A stretch of DNA of 11,074 bases from an uncultured Faecalibacterium sp. Lineage in GTDB: Bacteria; Bacillota; Clostridia; Oscillospirales; Ruminococcaceae. The notes under the pieces are model-generated. The model was not told where the DNA came from. It ran no database searches and saw only the letters and a program-made list of their open reading frames with translations. Below, piece by piece: positions 1 to 11,074 of the stretch (within the stretch, counting starts at the first letter, position 1; each line of letters starts with the position of its first letter). The DNA lies in NCBI GenBank assembly GCA_945982465.1, contig CAMFSB010000029.1, positions 1 to 11,074 of the forward strand. Reading direction: 5' to 3'. Position numbers and translations under genes: made by a program.

Positions 1-1025
<1,025 letters not shown>

Positions 1026-1065
1026 TTACTGATTAGCGTTCGATGGCAGCGAAATGTGGGAGAAA

Positions 1066-4887
<3,822 letters not shown>

Positions 4888-5075
4888 AAAATCAACCACT
4901 CCTTACTTTTCTATTCTGCGGAATTACGGTAAAAAGCGCGAAATCGCCACGTAGAACAGGCTGGGCGCGCCGGGCGGGAGATCGGTTCGTCATTTTTAAC
5001 AAACTTTGCGTTTTCGGCTTGGCAGCCCAAACCCGCAAAACTCCATTTTTGGCGCACTTGGCCATTTTGTGATAC
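4888..5075 (-). promoter_or_regulatory. structured 5' leader of rpoB
   Basis: The predicted transcription start near 5075 gives an untranslated leader of about 188 nt. On the minus strand it holds two abutting hairpins. The first is at 5005-5039: outer stem TTTGCG/CGCAAA, inner stem GGTTTGG/CCAAGCC with loop GCTG, and a one-sided GAAAA bulge. The second is at 4985-5004: GTTTGTTA/TGACGAAC with loop AAAA, including two G-U pairs. Further on, GGCGCG (4966-4971) can pair with CGCGCT (4935-4940) just before a short T run (4931-4935), a weak attenuator-like arrangement. An open frame of 57 codons from ATG 5063-5065 spans the leader and stops 4 nt before the rpoB ATG; it lacks a Shine-Dalgarno sequence. 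I do not recognise a known riboswitch or ribosomal-protein leader. Function is inferred only. Confidence 0.4.
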
Positions 5076-5110
5076 TGTTTTAGTATAATTGCAGAAAACC
5101 GTTCTGTCAA
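5075..5110 (-). promoter_or_regulatory. sigma-A type promoter of rpoB-rpoC
   Basis: The minus strand carries -35 TTGACA (5105-5110), a 17-bp spacer and -10 TATACT (5082-5087), close to the housekeeping consensus. The start of transcription is expected near 5075. An A-rich run (5135-5141 on the minus strand) upstream of the -35 could act as an UP element. Because rpoB does not sit behind rplL here, this promoter probably supplies much of the beta and beta' mRNA. The -35 box is inside a palindromic structure, so the promoter may be repressible. Confidence 0.85.
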
Positions 5111-5134
5111 GCGGTTTTCTGCCTCTTGACAGAA
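5091..5134. repeat. two interlocked perfect inverted repeats over the rpoB promoter
   Basis: On the plus strand the order is A (5091-5101, GCAGAAAACCG), B (5102-5111, TTCTGTCAAG), A' (5112-5122, CGGTTTTCTGC), two bases, then B' (5125-5134, CTTGACAGAA). A and A' are exact reverse complements over 11 bp; B and B' are exact reverse complements over 10 bp. The arms alternate, so the two hairpins or palindromes exclude each other. B contains the -35 hexamer of the rpoB promoter and A lies between -35 and -10. On the plus strand the B/B' hairpin is followed by seven T residues. A pair of overlapping operators, or a structural switch in read-through RNA from rpoD, would fit; neither is shown. Confidence 0.8.
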
Positions 5135-5152
5135 TTTTTTTGCAGCGCAGCG

Positions 5153-5186
5153 CACCCGGGCATTTCAAAAAAGAAACGCCCGGGTG
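5153..5186 (-). terminator. strong hairpin downstream of rpoD, possible terminator without a U tract
   Basis: A 14-bp stem (5153-5166 with 5173-5186; on the minus strand CACCCGGGCGTTTC with GAAATGCCCGGGTG) closes a six-base T loop. One position is G-U in minus-strand RNA but A-C in plus-strand RNA, so the structure favours the minus-strand transcript, that is, the end of the dgt-dnaG-rpoD mRNA. No T run follows (the next bases are CGCTGCGCTGC), so it is not a canonical intrinsic terminator. It may terminate inefficiently, protect an RNA 3' end or only partly insulate rpoB. Confidence 0.5.
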
Positions 5187-5227
5187 TGTGTAAGTTTGTT
5201 TCGGTTTCGGGGTTGATTTTTTGTTTT

Positions 5228-5252
5228 CCCGCGCTAAAATGCGCCGGTTTTT
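5228..5252 (+). terminator. terminator-like hairpin in plus orientation after rpoD
   Basis: The plus strand reads CCCGCGC (5228-5234), loop TAAAAT, GCGCCGG (5241-5247), then five T. The stem has one mismatch. It would act on plus-strand transcripts, but no plus-strand gene is present, so it would stop antisense transcription entering rpoD or be incidental. In minus-strand RNA the same hairpin lies about 35 nt past the rpoD stop but is followed by A residues. Confidence 0.3.
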
Positions 5253-5281
5253 CGTCAAAATGGCAACACGGCGGCGCGGCT

Positions 5282-6433
<1,152 letters not shown>

Positions 6434-6535
6434 TTTCTGTTCCTCCGCCGGGCGGCAGGCGGCCGGGCAGCGCCGGCCTGTACCGCTGCATAGTTTTGCC
6501 GCAGCCGGGAAGGCGCCCTTGCCAAGGCGAAAAGC

Positions 6536-8311
6536 TCAACCGCCATCGCGGGGTGTGCCCTGCTTGCGGTCCTTCAGCGACTGCAGATACCGCGCCAGCT
6601 CCTCGTCCGTCATTTTGTTGGCGGAACTGCTTTTGGGAGTGCTCTGCGCGATCCGATCCAGATACAGTTGTACATCCTTTTCCGTGGGGTTCACTTCACT
6701 GTACTGCGCGGCCAGGCGGCTCAGTTCGGTCAGGGTATTTTCCGGCACCAGCGCGCCCACATTGGCCAGCGTGACCGCCGCGCCCTCCCGCTGACAGCGG
6801 AAGATGGCCTCCGCAGCCTGGCGCATGTCGGGCAGAATGAGGGCGGCTGGGTCCAGCCGCTGCATGGCCAGCGGCACGAACGACGGCTCGCGCAGCATGG
6901 CCGCCACCAGCATCTGCTCGGCCGAAGCCACCGCCAGTGCTTTCTGCCCGCCGGCCTGGTACGGCACCCGGATGGTGTCGGCAGGGCCGGAGTGCAGCAG
7001 CTGCTTTTGCTTTTCGGCACGGCGGCGGTAGCTGCTCTTTTTTACTTCCTCCTCCAGCTGGGCCATGATGGCCGTTTTGGAAATATTGGTCTCCTCGGCC
7101 AGGCGACCCGCGTACACCTCGCGCTCGGTGGGGCTGTTGCGGTCGGCCAGCAGGCGTACCACCTCGCGGACATAGTCCAACCGGTCTTTATCCTGGACCA
7201 GATCGTACTTTTTACGCACCTGCCCGATGCGGAATTCCAGCGCGTTGCCCGTGCCGTCCAGCAGGGCGCGGAAGCGCTCGGCCCCGTACTTTTTGATGTA
7301 TTCGTCCGGGTCCTTGGCACCGGGGATCTGCAGCACGCTGACCTTGACCGGGCTGTCGCGGAATAATTCCAGCGAACGGGCGGTCGCTTTCTGGCCGGCC
7401 TCGTCGGAATCGTAGCTGAGTACCACTTCGTCGGCATATTCGCTGATCAGGCGCACCTGATCCGGCGTCAGCGCCGTGCCGCAGGCGCACACCGCCGTGT
7501 CGATGCCGGCCTGCTGCATGCTGATCACATCCATGTAGCCCTCGCACAGCACATAGCGGCGCGATGTGCTTTTTTTGGCGAGCTGCAAAGCGAACACCGT
7601 CTTGGATTTTTTGTACACCAGCGTTTCGGGGCTGTTGATATACTTGGGCTTGGAATCGTCCAGCACGCGGCCGCCGAACGCGATGATGTTGCCGCGCAGG
7701 TCAAAGATCGGCGTCATGACACGGCGGTGGAAAATGTTGTACAGGTTCCCCTTTTCGCTGCGCTTGACCAGGCCGCTTTCCAGCAGTTCAGCATCGGTGT
7801 AGCCCTTGTCCTTGAGGTGCTGGTAGGTGGAGCGGAAGTCATCGGGCGCATAGCCCAGGCCGAACCGCACGATGGTCTTGTCATCCAGCCCGCGGCGGCG
7901 CCAGTAGGCCCTGGCCTGCTTGGCTTCCTCCGTGGAGGAGTTCAGGCAGGCGTAAAACCAGCGGGCAGCGTCCTTGTTGATGGCCAGCACCCGGCTGCGC
8001 ATGCGGCCCCCGCGGTCGTCCTCCTCCGGCTCGGGCCTGCCTGCGCGGCCCGCCAGCCGCGTGACAGCGTCCTCATAGTCAATGTTGTTGATCTTTTTGA
8101 TAAAGGTGATCACATCGCCGCCGGCCCCGCAGCCAAAGCAGTAAAAGCTCTGGGTTTCGGGATAGACGTAAAACGAGGGGGTCTTTTCGCTGTGGAATGG
8201 GCACAGCCCGCCGTACAGCCGGCCCTTGCGCTTGAGCTGGACGTAATTGCCGACCACGTCGGCGATTTCGTTGCGGCGCACGACTTCTTCGATATATTCA
8301 TGTGGGATCAT
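6536..8311 (-). CDS. dnaG: DNA primase DnaG
   Basis: Primase that makes the short RNA primers for chromosomal replication, 591 residues, full length. An N-terminal CHC2 zinc-binding domain has Cys37, His40, Cys58 and Cys61 in CPFH and CFGC. The core follows, with RVMTPIFDLRGNIIAFGGR at about 197-215, then a TOPRIM domain with Glu257 in CEGYMDV and Asp301/Asp303 in YDSDEAG, the metal-binding acids expected for catalysis. The C-terminal third (about 420-591) corresponds to the helicase-interacting region, is less conserved and is rich in Ala, Glu and Gln. ATG 8309-8311 follows an AGGATG-like ribosome site, 21 bp after the dgt stop. The dnaG-rpoD pairing is the classic macromolecular-synthesis operon of Firmicutes. 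Confidence 0.97.
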   Translation of the reverse strand: MIPHEYIEEVVRRNEIADVVGNYVQLKRKGRLYGGLCPFHSEKTPSFYVYPETQSFYCFGCGAGGDVITFIKKINNIDYEDAVTRLAGRAGRPEPEEDDRGGRMRSRVLAINKDAARWFYACLNSSTEEAKQARAYWRRRGLDDKTIVRFGLGYAPDDFRSTYQHLKDKGYTDAELLESGLVKRSEKGNLYNIFHRRVMTPIFDLRGNIIAFGGRVLDDSKPKYINSPETLVYKKSKTVFALQLAKKSTSRRYVLCEGYMDVISMQQAGIDTAVCACGTALTPDQVRLISEYADEVVLSYDSDEAGQKATARSLELFRDSPVKVSVLQIPGAKDPDEYIKKYGAERFRALLDGTGNALEFRIGQVRKKYDLVQDKDRLDYVREVVRLLADRNSPTEREVYAGRLAEETNISKTAIMAQLEEEVKKSSYRRRAEKQKQLLHSGPADTIRVPYQAGGQKALAVASAEQMLVAAMLREPSFVPLAMQRLDPAALILPDMRQAAEAIFRCQREGAAVTLANVGALVPENTLTELSRLAAQYSEVNPTEKDVQLYLDRIAQSTPKSSSANKMTDEELARYLQSLKDRKQGTPRDGG

Positions 8312-8332
8312 TGCTTTTACATCCTCGATTCA

Positions 8333-9334
8333 TCACAGCACATGCCACTTGCGCGGCACAAAAAGCTCCTCAAAGGTATGGATGGCAAACTCGTCGCTCA
8401 TGCCGCTGATATAGTCGGTCGCCGCCCGGTCTGTGCCCTCGCGGTACGCCAACTGCAAATAGAAATTCGTCATCCGGTCCGGCTGTGTGATAAAGGTCTC
8501 GTACAGCTCGGCGACCACCTTCTCCACTTTTTGTTCTTCGGCCTTGGCCACCTTGTCCACATACACGGTGGCGTACATGAAGTCGCGCAGGTTCAAAAAC
8601 GCGGCGTCCTCCTCGGGGCCGACCCGGATGTCTTTGCCCTCGCTGTGCTGCACGATGCTGCGGATCATGGTGGTGATGCGCTGGGACTTGGTATGCCCCA
8701 GCACGGCCACCGCCGCCCGCGGCAAGGCCGCTTCGCTGAGCACCCCGGCGCGGATGGCGTCTTCAATATCGTGGTTCACATAGGCGATCTGGTCGGCGTA
8801 GCGCACCACCCGGCCCTCGGGCGTGGCGGCCCAGGTGCCCTTGGTATGGGTGATGATGCCGTTGCGCACCTCCCAGGTCAGGTTCAGCCCCGCGCCGTTT
8901 TTTTCCAGATGATCCACCACACGCAGGCTCTGCCGGTAATGGGTAAAGCCGCCGGGGGTCAGCTTGTTCAACGCACGCTCGCCCGCGTGGCCGAACGGCG
9001 TGTGGCCCAGATCATGCGCCAGCGCAATGGCCTCGGTCAGGTCCTCGTTCAGCCGCAGGGCGCGGGCAATGGTGCGGGCGATCTGGGCCACCTCCAGCGT
9101 ATGGGTCAGCCGGGTGCGGTACAGATCCCCCTCCGGTGACAAAAACACCTGCGTTTTCTGCTTCAGCCGCCGGAACGCCTTGCAATGGATCACGCGGTCG
9201 CGGTCGCGCTGGAACACCGGGCGCAGCTCGTCCTGCGGTTCGGCGCGCACACGGCCGCGGGTCTGCGCGCTGAGGGTGGCCGCCGGCGACAGGGTCAGCC
9301 GTTCGATCTCTTCGGTGCGTTCCCGCACGGTCAT
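8333..9334 (-). CDS. dgt: deoxyguanosinetriphosphate triphosphohydrolase-like HD-domain protein
   Basis: Predicted dNTP triphosphohydrolase of 333 residues; the family cleaves dNTPs to the deoxynucleoside and triphosphate, thereby tuning dNTP pools. The HD-domain metal ligands are visible: His78 in RLTHTLEVAQIART, His107-Asp108 in ALAHDLGHTPFGHAGE and Asp181 in VVRYADQIAYVNHDIEDA. The N-terminal FQRDRDRVIHCKAFRRLKQKTQVF is a family signature. Substrate preference cannot be read from sequence; gram-positive members of this short type are not always dGTP-specific. ATG 9332-9334 has GAGG (9344-9347) 9 nt upstream. It ends in two consecutive TGA codons 21 bp before dnaG, so it leads the dgt-dnaG-rpoD operon, which links dNTP supply, priming and sigma production. 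Confidence 0.93.
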   Translation of the reverse strand: MTVRERTEEIERLTLSPAATLSAQTRGRVRAEPQDELRPVFQRDRDRVIHCKAFRRLKQKTQVFLSPEGDLYRTRLTHTLEVAQIARTIARALRLNEDLTEAIALAHDLGHTPFGHAGERALNKLTPGGFTHYRQSLRVVDHLEKNGAGLNLTWEVRNGIITHTKGTWAATPEGRVVRYADQIAYVNHDIEDAIRAGVLSEAALPRAAVAVLGHTKSQRITTMIRSIVQHSEGKDIRVGPEEDAAFLNLRDFMYATVYVDKVAKAEEQKVEKVVAELYETFITQPDRMTNFYLQLAYREGTDRAATDYISGMSDEFAIHTFEELFVPRKWHVL

Positions 9335-9356
9335 AAAGCAAAACCTCGCTTTCCGA

Positions 9357-9380
9357 ATTATAGTGTATCCGCTTTGTCAA
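9357..9380 (-). promoter_or_regulatory. probable promoter of the dgt-dnaG-rpoD operon with an abnormal spacer
   Basis: The minus strand has a perfect -10 TATAAT (9357-9362) and a perfect TTGACA (9375-9380), but only 12 bp separate them, far below the usual 16-18. Transcription would start near 9350, leaving a leader of about 16 nt that just contains the ribosome site. Either the -10 works with a poor -35 match farther upstream or with an activator, or TTGACA here is part of the small palindrome CTTTGTCAAAG (9372-9382) that a regulator might bind. Confidence 0.5.
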
Positions 9381-9399
9381 AGGGGGAAACATTCAGGCG

Positions 9400-9428
9400 A
9401 AGCGCCCAAAAAAGTTTTTGCGCTTTTT
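9400..9428 (+). terminator. terminator-like hairpin, plus orientation, between yigZ and dgt
   Basis: AAGCGC (9400-9405) pairs with GCGCTT (9420-9425), and an inner A/T run pairs as well with a CC bulge; T residues follow on the plus strand to 9428. It could terminate antisense transcription. On the minus strand it sits between the yigZ stop and the dgt promoter but lacks a downstream T run, so it is at best a weak terminator for yigZ. Confidence 0.3.
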
Positions 9429-9479
9429 CGGCACCATCCGCCGGCCCCTGCCCTGCTCCGGGCGCAGGCTGCGCGGCGC

Positions 9480-10100
9480 TCAGAACGGGGCGTAAAAGGG
9501 CTGCGACACCGCAATGGCCGCCGTGCCGCGGGTAAGCTCGGTAAGCTGGGCGAGCAGCGGCGGCTGGGTGCCCTCCGGCATTGTCCATTCCAGGAACACC
9601 CGGTCGGTGAACTGGGGTGGGCTCTGCCTGCCCCCGGCCGCGTCGATCAGCAGGCTGGCACGCTCATACAGGGCGTAGTCCACCGTGACCGAAAGCCGCA
9701 CCACACTGCGCACGGTGACGATCTGCGCGGCTTTCAGCGCATCGGCGGTGGCCGTGGTATAGGCGCGCACCAGCCCGCCCGTGCCCAGCAGTACGCCGCC
9801 GAAATAGCGGGTCACCACCGCGATCACATCCACCAGCCCGCTGTGCTGCAGCACCTCCAGCACCGGCGTGCCGGCCGTTTTGGCCGGTTCGCCATCGTCG
9901 GAATAGCGCTCGCGGCTGCCCTGGCGCAGCCGGTAGGCGTACACGTTGTGCCGCGCCGTGCGGTTGGCCGCGCGCACGCTCTCCAAAAAATCCAGGGCGG
10001 CCTGCTCGGTATCGGCAAAGGCCACCTGGGCGATAAAACGGCTTTTCTTTTCCTCGTATTCGGCGCTCGCCACGCCGGCGACGGTGCGGTAATCTTCCAC
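9480..10100 (-). CDS. yigZ: YigZ/IMPACT-family protein (UPF0029 + DUF1949)
   Basis: Protein of 206 residues, the usual length for bacterial YigZ/YvyE. The N-terminal UPF0029 (IMPACT) domain shows EKKSRFIAQV (17-26), HNVYAYRL (51-58), SDDGEPAKTAGTPVLEVL (67-84) and VVTRYFGGVLLGTGGLVRAY (95-114). The C-terminal part from about 125 matches the DUF1949 ferredoxin-like fold. Eukaryotic IMPACT regulates the eIF2-alpha kinase Gcn2; the bacterial role is not settled, and a translation-related or nucleic-acid-binding role is only suggested. I chose GTG 10098-10100 because a perfect AGGAGG (10106-10111) lies 5 nt upstream and the protein then begins EDYRTV as in homologues. The frame stays open farther upstream, but that extension crosses the rpmE terminator and is not conserved. 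Confidence 0.92.
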   Translation of the reverse strand: MEDYRTVAGVASAEYEEKKSRFIAQVAFADTEQAALDFLESVRAANRTARHNVYAYRLRQGSRERYSDDGEPAKTAGTPVLEVLQHSGLVDVIAVVTRYFGGVLLGTGGLVRAYTTATADALKAAQIVTVRSVVRLSVTVDYALYERASLLIDAAGGRQSPPQFTDRVFLEWTMPEGTQPPLLAQLTELTRGTAAIAVSQPFYAPF

Positions 10101-10196
10101 GGCAGCCTCCTGTTTTGTGCCCGACGCCGGGGCGGCAGGCCGGCGCTTTTTCCGGCCGCCGGCCGTTTTTCTGCGGGCATCGGGATATACATGACC

Positions 10197-10225
10197 AGTA
10201 TAGCACAAAAGCCGCGCAATAGGAA
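10197..10225 (-). promoter_or_regulatory. extended -10 promoter of yigZ
   Basis: The minus strand reads TGC-TATACT (10197-10205), an extended -10 element, with a weak -35 candidate TTCCTA (10220-10225) 17 bp away. The start would be near 10190, giving a leader of about 90 nt rich in GC inverted repeats. It lies just past the rpmE terminator, so yigZ is probably transcribed separately from rpmE. Confidence 0.55.
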
Positions 10226-10260
10226 ATTCCATGCGGCGATTTCTTTTGCGCCGGCAGCAC

Positions 10261-10290
10261 AAAAAAGCGCCGCCCCCAAAGGGACGGCGC
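10261..10290 (-). terminator. Rho-independent terminator of rpmE
   Basis: On the minus strand a 10-bp stem GCGCCGTCCC/GGGGCGGCGC (10281-10290 with 10267-10276, one G-U pair) closes the tetraloop TTTG and is followed by six T (10261-10266). It lies 17 nt after the rpmE stop and is the only fully canonical terminator for a minus-strand gene in the window. Confidence 0.92.
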
Positions 10291-10307
10291 GAAACGCACA
10301 AACAAAC

Positions 10308-10511
10308 TTACTTCGTGCGGCCGAAACGGCGGTTGAAACGATCAACACGTCCGCCGGAGTCAACCAGCTTCTGCTTGCCCGTGTAGAACGGATGGCACTT
10401 GGAGCAAACTTCAACATGGATCTCGGGCTTGGTGGAACGGGTCTGGATCACATTGCCGCACGCGCAGGTGATGGTGCAGTCAACGTACTTCGGATGGATC
10501 CCCTGCTTCAT
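10308..10511 (-). CDS. rpmE: 50S ribosomal protein L31, zinc-binding type
   Basis: Large-subunit ribosomal protein bL31, 67 residues, full length. It starts [12 protein letters not shown] and contains the zinc-binding cysteines Cys16, Cys18, Cys36 and Cys39 (CAC and CSKC), followed by [24 protein letters not shown], the family signature. Having all four cysteines makes it the zinc-containing (C+) paralogue rather than the zinc-free form induced by the zinc regulator Zur. ATG 10509-10511 is preceded by GAGGTG (10519-10524), 7 nt away. It appears monocistronic, with its own promoter and terminator. Confidence 0.97.
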   Translation of the reverse strand: MKQGIHPKYVDCTITCACGNVIQTRSTKPEIHVEVCSKCHPFYTGKQKLVDSGGRVDRFNRRFGRTK

Positions 10512-10622
10512 TTCTTTTCACCTCATTTCTGGTTCTGACTAAAAGGGGCCATATTTTCATGTATGCGCCCATCACAACCTTCAATATCGGCTACCCCCTC
10601 GAGCGGCCTTGGAAACGATTGC
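10512..10622 (-). promoter_or_regulatory. 5' leader of rpmE, possible L31 autoregulatory leader
   Basis: A leader of about 110 nt lies between the predicted start and the rpmE ATG. On the minus strand CAA/TTG plus TCG/CGA can form an outer stem (from CAATCG to CGATATTG) enclosing GGC/GCC. A second hairpin, GGGC-G-CATA with TATG-GCCC, precedes CTTTTAG. Ribosomal leaders for L31 have been described in several bacterial groups, including Firmicutes, so autoregulation by free L31 is plausible. I could not compare this sequence with those models. Confidence 0.35.
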
Positions 10623-10628
10623 TGTACT

Positions 10629-10656
10629 ATTTTATCACGTTTTGAACAAAATGCAA
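10629..10656 (-). promoter_or_regulatory. promoter of rpmE
   Basis: The minus strand has -35 TTGCAT (10651-10656), a 16-bp spacer and extended -10 TGA-TAAAAT (10629-10637). The start would be near 10622. This is the only strong promoter-like signal in the gap between rpmE and the upstream gene. Confidence 0.7.
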
Positions 10657-10692
10657 GAGGGAAATTCGGCAAAAAGCGCTGTTTCGCGTTTT

Positions 10693-10715
10693 CCGGCCGT
10701 ATTTATTGCGGCCGG
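10693..10715. repeat. GC-rich inverted repeat upstream of the rpmE promoter
   Basis: CCGGCCG (10693-10699) and CGGCCGG (10709-10715) are exact reverse complements separated by nine AT-rich bases. No T run follows on either strand. It lies about 40 bp upstream of the rpmE -35 box and could be a regulator site or merely a stable hairpin. Role unknown. Confidence 0.45.
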
Positions 10716-10786
10716 CGGCGACCGGCAAGCATCCAATATTTCGTGATCCTCTCCCTTTTTTCCGCCAGCACCCTGTAAAATGCAGA

Positions 10787-10821
10787 CCGCCCCGGCGCCG
10801 CATTGGCGCCGGGGCGGTTTT
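10787..10821. terminator. very stable hairpin terminator after the upstream gene, possibly bidirectional
   Basis: A perfect 13-bp stem CCGCCCCGGCGCC/GGCGCCGGGGCGG (10787-10799 with 10805-10817), extendable by one A-T pair, closes a five-base loop. On the plus strand TTTT follows directly. On the minus strand the tail is TCTGCATTTT, less ideal. It lies about 55 nt past the stop of the gene ending at 10873, so I take it as that gene's terminator, with possible action in both directions. Confidence 0.7.
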
Positions 10822-10872
10822 CAGTTGATCCAGTGTTCCGGCCTGTTCCGGCCGGAAAGCAGGCGCCGCAGC

Positions 10873-11074
10873 TTACTGCGCAGCCTTGATGGCGGCGTTC
10901 AGCATGCTGTCGATGCCGACAGTGCAGCTGGCAGCCAGGTCAGCGTCCGAGCCGTCGGTGGGGATAGCAGCGATCTCGCTGGCGTCCTTGCCCACCAGGT
11001 AGGCGCAGAAGCCCTCGCTCTGCTCATACCACTCCTTGCCAATGCCGGACGCCTTACGCATGCCGTAGTCATCG
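10873..11074 (-). CDS. C-terminal fragment of an unrecognised, probably exported, protein (partial)
   Basis: The last 66 residues of a gene whose start lies outside the window; the frame is open to the edge. The visible part begins DDYGMRKASGIGKEWYEQ, continues with a segment containing CAYLVGKDASEI, and ends DADLAASCTVGIDSMLNAAI followed by KAAQ and TAA (10873-10875). From memory it resembles the C-terminal repeat region of clostridial lipoproteins of unknown function (patterns like GMKKASxIGKEWYEQ and DADLxxSVTI), but I cannot confirm that family. No membrane segment or catalytic motif is visible in the fragment. A strong hairpin follows the stop. Confidence 0.75.
   Translation of the reverse strand, partial: DDYGMRKASGIGKEWYEQSEGFCAYLVGKDASEIAAIPTDGSDADLAASCTVGIDSMLNAAIKAAQ

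Noticed and set aside
4897..4899. GTG as an upstream start for rpoB
   Set aside because: It overlaps the Shine-Dalgarno AAGGAG, so a ribosome bound there would select the downstream ATG at 4885-4887.
5126..5131. TTGACA on the plus strand as a divergent promoter
   Set aside because: No acceptable -10 lies 15-19 bp downstream (sequence there is GC-rich), and no plus-strand gene follows; it is the mirror arm of the interlocked repeats.
10101..10301. N-terminal extension of the YigZ-type protein by about 67 residues
   Set aside because: The extension crosses the rpmE terminator and the likely yigZ promoter, has no conserved motif, and a GTG with a perfect AGGAGG 5 nt upstream gives the normal family length.
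10563..10778. A 71-codon plus-strand open frame upstream of rpmE
   Set aside because: It covers the rpmE promoter and a GC hairpin on the other strand, has no ribosome site and no recognisable domain.

Overview
The window looks like a core-genome segment of a high-GC member of the Clostridia. The protein sequences (RpoB, RpoC, SigA, DnaG, Dgt, the YigZ-type protein) read as Firmicutes-type, and the codon bias is strongly GC-rich. Oscillospiraceae/Ruminococcaceae (the Faecalibacterium-Gemmiger-Subdoligranulum group) is my best guess; this is inference, not a database result. Every gene I can support lies on the minus strand, so transcription runs from high to low coordinates.

In transcription order: (1) the 3' end of an unrecognised gene (10873-11074), followed by a very stable GC-rich hairpin (10787-10821). 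(2) rpmE, ribosomal protein L31 in its zinc-binding form (10308-10511), with its own promoter, a structured 110-nt leader and a textbook Rho-independent terminator (10261-10290). (3) A yigZ/IMPACT-family gene (9480-10100) with an extended -10 promoter. (4) A tight replication/transcription cluster, dgt - dnaG - rpoD (9334 down to 5282). (5) A 394-bp regulatory interval containing a near-consensus promoter. (6) rpoB (1066-4887) followed 55 bp later by the beginning of rpoC, which runs off the window.

The genes serve central information processing: beta and beta' core RNA polymerase subunits, the housekeeping sigma factor, DNA primase, a dNTP triphosphohydrolase and a ribosomal protein. The notable layout is that rpoB-rpoC follow rpoD rather than the rplKAJL ribosomal genes, which places beta, beta' and sigma next to each other. 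rpoB therefore needs its own promoter, and one is present with -35 TTGACA, a 17-bp spacer and -10 TATACT.

Two things stand out. First, rpoC carries an in-frame TAA (162-164) inside one of the most conserved stretches of beta'. Homology continues in the same frame on the far side, and the neighbouring codons are also atypical. This is a sequence or assembly error, a strain-specific lesion or a genuine split gene. Second, the rpoB promoter is embedded in two perfect, interlocked inverted repeats (order A-B-A'-B', 5091-5134) whose B arm contains the -35 box. That arrangement suggests a regulatory switch or operator. I see no mobile elements, CRISPR arrays, tRNAs or rRNAs, and no multi-gene novel system.
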